NCBI GenBank assembly: GCA_039028635.1
Contig: JBCCHV010000011.1
Coordinates: 62,001-126,000, forward strand
DNA: 64,000 bases
Reading direction: 5' to 3'
Origin: Acidobacteriota bacterium
Lineage (GTDB): Bacteria; Acidobacteriota; Thermoanaerobaculia; Multivoradales; JBCCEF01
The notes below the pieces were generated by a model. That model saw only the letters and a program-made list of their open reading frames with translations. It was not told the origin of the DNA and did not search any database. The position numbers and the translations under genes were made by a program. Positions 1 to 9,467 of the stretch are shown here, in pieces (positions within the stretch are counted from its first letter, which is position 1; each line of letters opens with the position of its first letter).

Positions 1-93
1 AGTCGGTGACGGCAGCGGCCGCAGGCCACTGCAGCCGGCGGCCAGCAGGCCCGCCATCAAACCCAGGAGCTGGCCGCGGAGGTTTCCCAACAT
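1..93 (-). CDS. N-terminus of a lipoprotein, cut by the left edge
   Basis: Reading leftward from an ATG whose complement is at 91-93 gives an open frame of 31 codons to the window edge. It begins MLGNLRGQLLGLMAGLLAAG followed by Cys, then a Ser/Pro-rich stretch. A short positive n-region, a hydrophobic core and LAAGC form a convincing lipobox, with Cys21 as the lipidated residue. The mature protein lies outside the window, so the function is unknown. It is divergent from the CPBP protease gene, with about 60 bases between them. Confidence 0.55.
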   Translation of the reverse strand, partial: MLGNLRGQLLGLMAGLLAAGCSGLRPLPSPT

Positions 94-153
94 GGCAACA
101 GTATGGGCTTCGGAGGACCGATTCACAAGCTCCTGTGCTAGCCTCAGGCCGCC

Positions 154-914
154 TTGATCCAGCCGCTGGAAGCACCGTCATCGCAGGATCTTTCCCCGAA
201 CTTGCGCTCTTGGGGAGCGTTCGCCTCCCTGGCTTTGACGGCCGTGCTGTTCGTGCTCTACAGCCTGCTGCAGGCTGCCGGCCTGGCGGCCGTTTCGATC
301 GCCGAGGCCAACACCGGTGGCAATCCCTTCGCCGGCGTCACCAACCACTTCGGCACCATGCTGTGGGCCGGCATTCTGATCGCCGCCCCGATCACCCTGG
401 CAGCGATCTACTTCCTGGTTCGCGTCCGCCGCCCGCAGGGCGTCCTGGAGTACCTCGGCTGGGTTTCCTTCCGCTGGCCCGGCGCCCTCCTTGGCCTGGC
501 CGCCATCCTGGCCACCAGCTTCACCTTCGATGCCCTCTCCCGCGGCCTCGATCGGCCGCCGATTCCGGCCTTCGTCGAGATGGCGATGACCACCGCCGGC
601 TCCCTGCCGGCCCTGATCTTCGCCATCGTGGTGGTCGCTCCCCTCTTCGAAGAGGTCCTCTTCCGCGGCTTCCTGTTCACCGGCCTCGCCAACTCCGCCG
701 CCGGCACCTGGGGAGCCGTCTTGATCACCAGCCTGCTGTTCAGCGTCATCCATCTGCAGTACGACCTCTTCGACATGAGCTCGATCTTCATCCTCGGATT
801 GATCCTGGGAGCGGTGCGCGCCCTCACCGACTCGACCCGGCTGGCCTTCCTGCTCCACGCCGCGGTCAATCTGTTGGCCGTCGGCCAGGCCGCCCTCTAC
901 CTGTGGGGTGACGC

Positions 915-918
<4 letters not shown>
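154..918 (+). CDS. CPBP family intramembrane glutamic endopeptidase
   Basis: A 254-residue polytopic membrane protein with about seven or eight hydrophobic segments. The CPBP (Abi/Rce1-like) signature is complete: EEVLFRGF near residue 168 (the EExxxR motif), then FSVIHLQ, then LLHAAVN near the C-terminus. These supply the glutamates, histidines and asparagine of the intramembrane active site. Family members cleave membrane or lipidated peptides; the substrate here is unknown. The frame is closed upstream by a TAG at 139, so the TTG at 154 is the earliest start; no clear ribosome site precedes it. The stop overlaps the GTG of the antiporter gene by four bases, so the two are translationally coupled. 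Confidence 0.85.
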
Positions 919-2152
<1,234 letters not shown>

Positions 2153-2156
<4 letters not shown>

Positions 2157-3832
2157 GCCGACTCCTCCTCCTGGGCCTGTGCCTGGCCGTCGCCGCCGCT
2201 CTGCCGGCGATCGGCGGAGAAAGCGAGCCGGAGCCGCCGATCCACGAGCGCGAGCCGCGTTTCGCCGTTCCCGACGACCAGTCCCTCGAGGCTTCGGGAG
2301 CGGTCATCGGCGACATCATCATCCGCGCCGGCAACGTCTTCGACACCAGCGATCCGGCCGAGAACAACACCATCTTCCGGCTCGCCAATCGGCTCCACCG
2401 CACCACCCGCGACCCGGTGATCGAGCAGCAGCTCCTGTTCCGCTCCGGTGAGCCTTTCTCGCGCCGCCTGCTCGACGAGTCGGAGCGTCTGCTGCGCTCG
2501 ACCCGCTACCTCTACGACGCCCAGATCCGGCCGGTGCGCTACCGCAACAACCGGGTAGATCTCGAAGTGGTGACGCGCGACGTCTGGACCTTGACGGCGG
2601 GTCTCGGCGTGTCGCGCAGCGGCGGCGAGAACAGCACCCGCTTCGAGATCCAGGACACCAACTTCCTCGGCACCGGCCGGGAGCTCGCCATCGAGCGCAC
2701 GGACGACGTCGATCGCACCCGCCAGCTACTGTCCTACAAGGACCGCTACCTCGCCGGGAGCCGCACCCAGCTCGAGCTCTGGCTGGCCGAGGCGAGCGAT
2801 GGCTCGCTGCGCCGGCTCGAGCTCGAGCGCCCCTTCATCTCGCTCGATTCGCACTGGGGCTCGGGCCTCTTCGCGCGCTCCGAAGAGCGCGTCGACCCGC
2901 TCTATCGCGCCGGCGAGGAGGTCGACCGCTTCCGCCTGCGACGCGACTATGCGGAGATCTACGGCGGACTCTCCCGCGGCCTGGTCGATGGCTGGACGCG
3001 GCGCCTGACCGCCGGCTACACCTTCGATCGTCGGCGCTTCGACGATGCCCCCGATGAAGAGCCGGCCTTCCGGCTACCGCCGGATCGCACCCTGTCCTAC
3101 CCCTGGATCGGCTTCGAGGTGGTGGAGGATCGCTACCTCGAGACTAACGACATCGACCAGCTACAGCGCACCGAAGACTTCTTCATCGGCCGCCGCGCCC
3201 ACGCCCGCCTCGGCTGGGCGGCGGAAGCCTTCGGCAGCGACCGCGACCGGCTGGTCTTCGACAGCGGTTTCTATGCCGGCTTCGAGCCCACCGAGCGCGG
3301 CCTGTTGCTGATTTCCGGCGACCTCTCGACGCGCTGGGCGGACAGCCAGGAAGAAGACCTCCGCGCCTCCCTCAAGGCGCGCTACTACCAGCGCAACTTC
3401 GGCAACAACCTGTTCTTCGTCTCGGCGGAGGTCGACGCCACCAGCAACGCCGATCAGGACACCCAGCTCCTGCTCGGCGGCGACAGCGGCCTGCGCGGCT
3501 ATCCGCTGCGCTACCAGGACGGCGACCGGCGTTTCCTGCTCACCCTCGAGCAGCGCTTCTACACCGACTGGCACCTCTTCCGGCTGCTCCACATCGGCGG
3601 CGCCGTCTTCTTCGACATCGGCCGCGCCTGGTTCGACGGCGAGCCGCGTGAGCTCCCCGGCAGCCCCACCATCCGCGACGGCGTGCTCAAGGACATCGGC
3701 ATCGGCCTGCGCCTGTCTTCGAGTCGCTCCGGCCAGGGGTCGATGATCCACCTCGACGTCGCCTTCCCCCTCGACCGCGACGGCTCGATCCGCGGCGTCC
3801 AGTGGTTGGTCTCGACCCGCGACACCTTCTGA
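2153..3832 (+). CDS. Omp85-superfamily outer-membrane protein (BamA/TamA-like)
   Basis: A 559-residue protein with a signal peptide (about residues 1-20). One POTRA-like domain lies near residues 45-145, followed by a beta-barrel of alternating polar and aromatic strands. The barrel carries GGDSGLRGYPLRY, matching the conserved RGY/RGF loop-6 motif of Omp85 barrels, and the chain ends with Phe, the usual C-terminal barrel signature. It has fewer POTRA domains than BamA (five) or TamA (three), so it is more likely an accessory translocase or lipid-handling barrel than the essential BamA. Translation is coupled to the antiporter gene by ATGA. Confidence 0.82.
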
Positions 3833-3849
3833 AGCCCCTCGCCGTCGGC

Positions 3850-3867
3850 GGCGACGCCCGCGTCGCC
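3850..3867 (+). terminator. GC-rich hairpin after the Omp85 gene
   Basis: Inverted repeat GGCGACG-CCCG-CGTCGCC begins 17 bases after the Omp85 stop codon. The stem is seven perfect pairs with a four-base loop. No T-run follows, so it would be a weak or Rho-assisted terminator. Confidence 0.4.
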
Positions 3868-4038
3868 CCCCCTCTCCCGGCCCGGTCCGCGGGTCGCTGA
3901 AACGAATCGGCCTTCTCGATCATATTTGAGTGCGACCTCAATTAAGGCGGCGGCGGCGCCGATCACGGCGCGCCCCATCCGCCGGCCTCGGGGTCCCATG
4001 GGTTGGAATTTTCATCTTTGATCCGGGAGGAGTCTCGA

Positions 4039-5289
4039 ATGTCCCAAGCACTCGCCGTCGCCGCACGCAACTCGCACCAGCTCACCGACCCCGAGAGCAT
4101 CGAGCGGGTCCGCTCCGCGGTGTTGGAAGAAGTTCACCGCGTCATGCATCAGAAGCCGATCCATCCGGTGATCGAGGACTTCCAGCAGTTGATCGCCAGC
4201 GATCCGGTGGCGCGCATGATGATGACCGAGATGATCCGGGAGATCCCGGACCAGTACAAGGCGCACCATCCCAAGACGGTTGAAGAGCTGCTGCTGCAGC
4301 TCAATGCCGTCTTGACCATCGCGCCGCCTTACATTCCGCCCGGCCACGGCGAAGCGACGGCCCTCGTCGGCACCCCCTTCTCGGCGATCCTGATCTGGAC
4401 CATGGGAACGCCCTCCGGTTTGGCGGCCTACCGCTACCCTGCGATCAACGCCATGTTCCGACGCCTGCTGCTCGCCTGGACCGGCTTCCTGGACTCCACC
4501 GACTCCCGCTACGTGCTCAATCCCGGTCCCATCGGCTGGCAGAGCGAAGCGGCGCAGAAGCAGCTCGACATGGAGGACTACGTCTACGAGCCCGACGCCA
4601 AGTACTGGGGCTTCAAGTCGTGGAATGACTTCTTCACCCGTCCGGTGAAGCCCGGCAAGCGGCCGATCGCCGATCCTCACGACCCGCGGATCATCACCTC
4701 GGCCTGCGACTCTCAGGTCTATCGCATCGCCCGCGACGCCAAGCGCTCGACCCCCTTCTGGGCCAAGCGCGAGCCCTACTCCCTGCACGACATGCTCGAC
4801 GGCAACTACGTCGAGGAGTTCGTCGGTGGCGACGTCTACCAGGCCTTCCTCAGCCCGTTCAACTACCACCGCTGGCACAGCCCGGTGGCCGGCAAGGTGG
4901 TCAAGGCCTACATCAAGGAAGGCCTGCTGTTCAGCCAAGACTCGGCCTGGGGCGAGGACCCGACGGACCAGGATCACTCGGAGGGCTACATCGCCCACGT
5001 CCAGACCCGCGCCCTGATCTTCATCGAAGCGGACGACCCGGTGGGCCTGATCTGCGTCATGCCGATCGGCATGGTGGAGATCTCGACCTGCGTCATCGAC
5101 CCCGAGATCCGGCCCGGCGCGCGGGTCGAAAAGGGCCAAGAGCTGGGTTACTTCCAGTTCGGTGGCTCGACCCACTGCGTGCTCTTCCGCCCCGGCGTGA
5201 TCAAGGAGTTCACCGGCCACGGCCCGAGCACCCCCAACGGCAGCGACGGCTCCAGCTACCTGGTGGGTCAGGTGATCGCGAAGGCCTAG
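4039..5289 (+). CDS. Phosphatidylserine decarboxylase family enzyme with PSDC N-terminal domain
   Basis: A 416-residue pyruvoyl-enzyme homologue. The first ~190 residues resemble the PSDC domain found in the PsiD-like (L-tryptophan decarboxylase) branch. The rest is the PSD catalytic domain, with SPFNYHRWHSPVAGKV (catalytic His) and FGGSTHC near residue 375. In this family the chain self-cleaves at Gly-Ser and the Ser (about 377) becomes the pyruvoyl cofactor. The ATG at 4039 follows a good ribosome site (CGGGAGGAG at 4024-4032), better than an in-frame TTG at 4003. Unlike membrane PSD it has no obvious transmembrane helix. The substrate could be phosphatidylserine or an aromatic amino acid; the domain layout favours the latter, but this is inference. 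It is monocistronic. Confidence 0.82.
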   Translation: MSQALAVAARNSHQLTDPESIERVRSAVLEEVHRVMHQKPIHPVIEDFQQLIASDPVARMMMTEMIREIPDQYKAHHPKTVEELLLQLNAVLTIAPPYIPPGHGEATALVGTPFSAILIWTMGTPSGLAAYRYPAINAMFRRLLLAWTGFLDSTDSRYVLNPGPIGWQSEAAQKQLDMEDYVYEPDAKYWGFKSWNDFFTRPVKPGKRPIADPHDPRIITSACDSQVYRIARDAKRSTPFWAKREPYSLHDMLDGNYVEEFVGGDVYQAFLSPFNYHRWHSPVAGKVVKAYIKEGLLFSQDSAWGEDPTDQDHSEGYIAHVQTRALIFIEADDPVGLICVMPIGMVEISTCVIDPEIRPGARVEKGQELGYFQFGGSTHCVLFRPGVIKEFTGHGPSTPNGSDGSSYLVGQVIAKA

Positions 5290-5314
5290 CCCGAAATCTG
5301 GTGAGAAGGTCGGC

Positions 5315-6478
5315 CTAGTAGCGCGGCACGGTGGGGTCGATGCGCCGGCTCCAGGCATCGATCCCACCGGCGAGGTTGACCACCCGCGACAGCCCTTGGC
5401 GACGCAGGAAGTCGACCGCCTGGGCGGAGCGCACGCCGCCGTGGCAGTAGACCACCGTCAGGGTGTCGCGATCGAGACCCTGCCAGCGGCCCGGTAGCTC
5501 CGCCAAGGGCAGGAGCTCCGCCCCGTCGAGACGGCAGATCTGGTACTCCACCGGATTGCGCACATCGAGCAGATGGAGCTGCCGGCCGGCCTGCAGCCAG
5601 GCCTGCAGGGTTTCGACCTCGATCTCGTCGAGCAGTCCTTCGTCCATCGTCTCGTCTCCCTCGCCGGCAGCTTCCGTGCCGCAGTGCAGGTCGTAGTCCA
5701 TCAGCTCGGTGATGGTCGGCTCGTCGCCACAGACCGGACAGCCCGGGTTCTTCGGAATGCGCACTTCGCGAAAGCGCATGGTCAAGGCGTCGAGGGTCAA
5801 CAGCCGCCCGAGCAGCGGCTCGCCTTCGCCGAGCACCAGCTTGATGACTTCCGTCGCCTGGATCGAGCCGATGATCCCCGGCAGCACCCCGAAGACCCCG
5901 CCTTCGGCACAGGACGGCACCAACCCGGGCGGCGGCGGCTCTGGGAAGAGGCAGCGATAGCAGGGCCCGCGCTCGCCCCAAAAAACCGCCGCTTGCCCCT
6001 CGAACTTGAGCACCGCGCCGAAGACGTTGGGCTTACCGGTCAAAACGCAGGCGTCATTCACCAAGTAGCGGGTGGCGAAGTTGTCGGAGCCATCGACCAC
6101 GATGTCGTAGTCGGCGATCAGGTCGAGGGCCTGCTGCGACTCGAGGCGCAGGCCGTGGGCCTCGAGATTCAGGTGAGGGTTGACCTCCTGGAGCCGCTCG
6201 CCGGCGGCGACCAGCTTGTCGCGGCCGACATCCCCCTGACCGTAGAGCACCTGGCGCTGTAGGTTGGTCTCGTCGACGCGGTCGAACTCGACGACTCCGA
6301 GGCTGCCGATTCCAGCGGCGGCGAGATAGAGGCCGATCGGCGAGCCCAGACCGCCGGCGCCGACCATCAGCACTCGCGCTGCCTTGAGGCGCCGCTGGCC
6401 CTGCGGACCGACCTGCGGCAGGATCAGGTGCCGCCCGTAGCGGCGGACCTCCTCACGGCTCAGCTCGGGAAGGGTCAT
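5315..6478 (-). CDS. MoeB/ThiF-type adenylyltransferase fused to rhodanese
   Basis: A 387-residue E1-like protein. Residues about 1-250 form the ThiF/MoeB fold: nucleotide loop GAGGLGSPIGLYLAAAG, the DRVDETNLQRQ motif, and DGSDNF. Two Cys pairs (CYRC and CPVC) bind structural zinc. Residues about 285-387 form a rhodanese domain with active-site Cys345 in VVYCHGGVRS. Such MoeZ/MoeBR proteins adenylate the C-terminal Gly of MoaD/ThiS-type carriers and transfer sulfur to it, for molybdopterin, thiamine or cysteine synthesis. The gene starts four bases after the rhomboid stop on the same strand, so they are probably co-transcribed. It is convergent with the decarboxylase gene. Confidence 0.88.
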   Translation of the reverse strand: MTLPELSREEVRRYGRHLILPQVGPQGQRRLKAARVLMVGAGGLGSPIGLYLAAAGIGSLGVVEFDRVDETNLQRQVLYGQGDVGRDKLVAAGERLQEVNPHLNLEAHGLRLESQQALDLIADYDIVVDGSDNFATRYLVNDACVLTGKPNVFGAVLKFEGQAAVFWGERGPCYRCLFPEPPPPGLVPSCAEGGVFGVLPGIIGSIQATEVIKLVLGEGEPLLGRLLTLDALTMRFREVRIPKNPGCPVCGDEPTITELMDYDLHCGTEAAGEGDETMDEGLLDEIEVETLQAWLQAGRQLHLLDVRNPVEYQICRLDGAELLPLAELPGRWQGLDRDTLTVVYCHGGVRSAQAVDFLRRQGLSRVVNLAGGIDAWSRRIDPTVPRY

Positions 6479-6482
6479 GGCG

Positions 6483-7328
6483 TCACAGGGAGCGCAGCTC
6501 CGCCAGGCCGGTGACCAGCGAGAACAGCACCGCGGCCAGCGAGGCGGCGAGCAGCAGCATCGCCATCAGCAGATGGTCGACGCGCTCGCGCTTCAAGGGA
6601 TCGAGCAAAGCCGCCATGCCGAAGCCGCCGAGAAATCCGCCGAGATGGGCCCAGTTGTCGACCGCCGGCATGATGAAGCCGAAGGCGAACAGGATGGCGG
6701 CCCACAGCCAGGCCTGGCGACCGACCTCGGTACTGCCCTTGCGGCCGTAGAGCACTAGCGCCCCGAGCAGGCCGAAGATCGCCGCCGAGGCCCCAACCGT
6801 GAAGCTGCCGCGCCCCAGGATCAGGGCCAGCGGTGGAGCGACCAGCGGACCGAAGCTGCTGGCGGCGAAGCCGACGACGCCGGCGACGACATAGATGATG
6901 ATCATGCGGCCGGCACCGTAGATCGAAGCCACCGCCGGGCCGAGCTGGCGAATCCACAAGACATTGAAGAAGATGTGGAGCAGTCCGCCGTGCAGCCAAG
7001 AGGCCGAGAGCAGCGTCCACCAACGGCCGCCCTCGACCACCGGCAGGGTGCCGCTCGCCCCGAAGGCATAGAGGCTCAACGGGCTCGGGCTGAGCATGCC
7101 GCCGAGGTTGCCGGTGTCGGCGATCAGCGTGGCGCCGTAGAGGAGAGCACAGCCCCACATCACCAGCGGCACGAATCCGAGGTCTTGGCCGAGGCGCCGC
7201 AGCAGCGGTCCATAGCCCCACATGCCGGGATTGCGCCGGCCGCAATTCCAGCAGGCTTCATCCTGGACCCCGGTCAACTTGCCGCAGGAGGGACAGACGA
7301 CGGAACCGGAGGTTTGGCGACGCAACAT
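6483..7328 (-). CDS. Rhomboid intramembrane serine protease with N-terminal zinc ribbon
   Basis: A 281-residue protein. Residues 12-30 hold CPSCG and CWNCG, a likely cytoplasmic zinc ribbon. Six or seven membrane helices follow. SASWLHGGLLHIFFNVLWI carries the conserved His/Asn of helix 2. The catalytic Ser is Ser181 in TVGASAAIFG and the catalytic His is His228 in DNWAHLGGFLGG, so the Ser-His dyad is intact. Rhomboids cut transmembrane substrates in the inner membrane; the substrate is not evident. It is the promoter-proximal gene of a pair with the MoeB-rhodanese gene and is divergent from the DM13 gene. Confidence 0.87.
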   Translation of the reverse strand: MLRRQTSGSVVCPSCGKLTGVQDEACWNCGRRNPGMWGYGPLLRRLGQDLGFVPLVMWGCALLYGATLIADTGNLGGMLSPSPLSLYAFGASGTLPVVEGGRWWTLLSASWLHGGLLHIFFNVLWIRQLGPAVASIYGAGRMIIIYVVAGVVGFAASSFGPLVAPPLALILGRGSFTVGASAAIFGLLGALVLYGRKGSTEVGRQAWLWAAILFAFGFIMPAVDNWAHLGGFLGGFGMAALLDPLKRERVDHLLMAMLLLAASLAAVLFSLVTGLAELRSL

Positions 7329-7464
7329 GAAAGCGATTGTAACGGCCGATCTGCTGCGCTGGAATCGCCGTATACAGGGTCGCCGGGAAGATCAGGTATT
7401 TTCCGGCCTTCGAGCCCGCAATTCCCTCCCCGCCGACCGGCGGAATTCCTTCAGGAGCCTAGCC

Positions 7465-7866
7465 ATGATTCATCGTGTGTCGATTCTCGTCCTGCTCGCC
7501 CTCGCCTTCGTCGCCCCGCTGATCGCCGCCGAGCCGGTGGCCTCCGGCGAATGGAGCAAGAAGAGCTTCCGCATCGACGGAAGCTGGCAGATCGTCGACG
7601 AAGGCGGCAGCCTGTGGGTGGTCCTCGACGACTCCTTCAAGACCAAGAAAGCGCCCGACCTCAAGCTCTTCCTGTCACCCAAGAGCCTCGCCGAGGTCGG
7701 CAACCGCAACGCCACCGACGGCTCGGTGCTGATCGCTCCCCTGGACTCCAACCGCGGCGCCCAGCGCTACGCGATTCCCAAGGGCACCGACCTCGCGGCC
7801 TTCCAGACCCTGTTGATCCACTGCGAAAAGTACTCGAAGCTGTGGGGCGGAGCCGCCCTCGAGTAG
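7465..7866 (+). CDS. Secreted DM13-domain protein
   Basis: A 133-residue protein with a Sec signal peptide (about residues 1-21, ending LIAA). Residues 28-133 match the DM13 pattern: SGEW...FRIDGSWQIV, the DDSFKTKKAPDLKLFLS core, then YAIPKGTDL and a final LIHCEKYSKLWGGAAL with the conserved Cys. DM13 domains are proposed to act in extracytoplasmic redox or electron transfer; the specific role here is unknown. The ATG at 7465 follows AGGAG. Upstream in-frame codons back to 7222 lack a ribosome site and overlap the divergent rhomboid gene. Confidence 0.75.
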   Translation: MIHRVSILVLLALAFVAPLIAAEPVASGEWSKKSFRIDGSWQIVDEGGSLWVVLDDSFKTKKAPDLKLFLSPKSLAEVGNRNATDGSVLIAPLDSNRGAQRYAIPKGTDLAAFQTLLIHCEKYSKLWGGAALE

Positions 7867-7884
7867 GCCCGGCGCCCGCGAGCA

Positions 7885-8655
7885 TCAGCCGGCGCGCACC
7901 GGAGGGCCGGCCTCCTGCCAGTCGGGAACCGAAGTCCCCCAGGATCGGGCCCAGTAGATGAAGGGCGTGTCGAGGATGGCGATGATCACCTTGAAGACGT
8001 ACTTCACCGCCGCCAGACGAAGCGCCGTCGGCAGGTCGAGAACGGCCCACCACACCACCAGCGAGTAGATCAGGGTGTCGATCGCCTGGGAGACCACCGT
8101 CGAGAGGGTGTTGCGCAGCCAGAGGTGGCGGCCGCCGGTCTTCTCCTTGAGCAGATGGAAGAACCACACGTCGTGGCTCTGGCTGACCAGATAAGCCACC
8201 AGGGAGCCGAGGATGAATCGCGGCGTGAAGCCGAACAGGAAGGCCAGCGCCTGGTGGGCATCGACCGCTAGCTGATGGGCCTTGCCCGCCTCGCGAGTCG
8301 GCAGGAACATCAGGCTGAGGGCCATGAACACGATCACCAGAATGCTCACCGCAAAGCCGATGCGCACCGCCCGGTTGGCCTCCCGCCGGCCATAGCGCTC
8401 GCTCAACAGGTCGGTGGCGAAGTAGATCCCCGAGTAGAGAATCACGCCGAGACTGGTGGTCATGCCGAACACCGTGGTCAGCTTCGGCCCCTGCAGGTTG
8501 CAGAGCAGCACATTCAAACAGATGACGGCATAGAGACCCTGCTTGCCGAACAGGCGGTACATCAGCAGGGTGAAGGCGAGATCGAGGGCGACGGTCAACA
8601 CCCAGAGCAAGCTCTGGTGGGCGGCGAAGAAGTCGCTGAAGGCTTGCGGGAGCAT
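7885..8655 (-). CDS. VUT family queuosine-precursor transporter (YhhQ-like)
   Basis: A 256-residue membrane protein with about six helices. It matches the VUT/YhhQ family in LYAVICLNVLLCNLQGPK near the N-terminus, ATDLLSERYGRREANRAV (the charged loop typical of the family), and WLRNTLSTVVSQAIDTLIYS. Homologues import preQ0/preQ1 for tRNA queuosine synthesis. No queuosine genes are nearby, so the substrate is by homology only. The ATG at 8655 begins the conserved region; the frame stays open upstream only as an overlap with the next gene. It lies downstream of the DUF1272 gene but is separated from it by a strong terminator. Confidence 0.82.
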   Translation of the reverse strand: MLPQAFSDFFAAHQSLLWVLTVALDLAFTLLMYRLFGKQGLYAVICLNVLLCNLQGPKLTTVFGMTTSLGVILYSGIYFATDLLSERYGRREANRAVRIGFAVSILVIVFMALSLMFLPTREAGKAHQLAVDAHQALAFLFGFTPRFILGSLVAYLVSQSHDVWFFHLLKEKTGGRHLWLRNTLSTVVSQAIDTLIYSLVVWWAVLDLPTALRLAAVKYVFKVIIAILDTPFIYWARSWGTSVPDWQEAGPPVRAG

Positions 8656-8701
8656 GCGGCAGTCTAGCCCGGAGCTCACCGCCGACAGAGTCCTTCCCGA
8701 G

Positions 8702-8734
8702 AAAAAAGTAGGGAGGGCGGTCCCCCGCCCTCCC
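8702..8734 (-). terminator. Rho-independent terminator of the DUF1272-SnoaL gene
   Basis: On the minus strand a ten-pair perfect stem (GGGAGGGCGG with its complement, four-base loop, 8711-8734) is followed by a run of six T (8702-8707). It starts seven bases after the stop at 8741. This is the best intrinsic terminator in the window. Confidence 0.85.
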
Positions 8735-8740
8735 ACGCGA

Positions 8741-9316
8741 TCACACCGAAGGGGGATGCTCCCCGCCGGGAAGGACAGATCCCTCGCAGGGCAGCGCCTT
8801 GGTGAAAGCATCTTTGCGACGAATCTTCGTGCCCTCGAACACGAACAGGTCGCAACCGCGGATCTCGAGGCGCCGGCCGTCGCCGTCGGTCCGGTGGTAG
8901 GACCACTCGCAGACGGCGCGGTTCCCCAGCACCAGCACCTCCCCGGCCGAGGCATCTTCGAGATCTTCATAGGCCAGCATGAGCCGAAAGCCGCGCTCGA
9001 CCTCGCGGCGACCGACATAGGTCTGGCCCGGCTCGGGGCCGACCGAAGCGCAGTAGACGCAGTCGTCGGAAATATGGCTCAGGAGTCCCGCGACGTCGCC
9101 CCGCCGCCAGCAGTCGTTGAAGGCTTCGACGCGCCGTCGGACCTCTACCTCGAGGCCCGGCCGTCGAGGCCGAAGAACCAGCTCGCCGCCGCAGTTCGGG
9201 CACCGGCGATCGGGCTCCGCGCAGGTGCCGCAGAAGGTGCAGCCGAGCCAGCAGACGAAGGCCAACCCCTCTTCCGTCAAGGGCGTCGGGCAGAGCTCAC
9301 AGACGTCCTTTCTCAT
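8741..9316 (-). CDS. DUF1272 zinc-binding domain fused to a SnoaL/NTF2-like domain
   Basis: A 191-residue protein. Residues 1-55 are a DUF1272 module (MRKDVCELC, then CxxCGTC and CPNCGGEL), a cysteine-rich zinc-binding domain that usually stands alone. Residues about 60-180 form an NTF2/SnoaL-like fold: VEAFNDCWRRGDVAGLLSHI, then TYVGRREVERGF and FEGTKIRRKDAF, as in SnoaL-like proteins of unknown activity. The ATG at 9316 follows GGGGGAG. The gene is divergent from the FtrA-like regulator, which probably controls it. The fusion itself is unusual. Confidence 0.72.
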   Translation of the reverse strand: MRKDVCELCPTPLTEEGLAFVCWLGCTFCGTCAEPDRRCPNCGGELVLRPRRPGLEVEVRRRVEAFNDCWRRGDVAGLLSHISDDCVYCASVGPEPGQTYVGRREVERGFRLMLAYEDLEDASAGEVLVLGNRAVCEWSYHRTDGDGRRLEIRGCDLFVFEGTKIRRKDAFTKALPCEGSVLPGGEHPPSV

Positions 9317-9467
9317 CACGGCTCCCCCGGACACCCGTCCAGGCCCGCGGTGAAAGCGTCAGCTCCGCAGCTCGAATCCACCGGCTCGTTCCTCATGACT
9401 CGAAGGATGGCAAGGCTCATCGACGCCAAAAAGTGGCATATTCGTCAAACTACGATACACTTACGCC

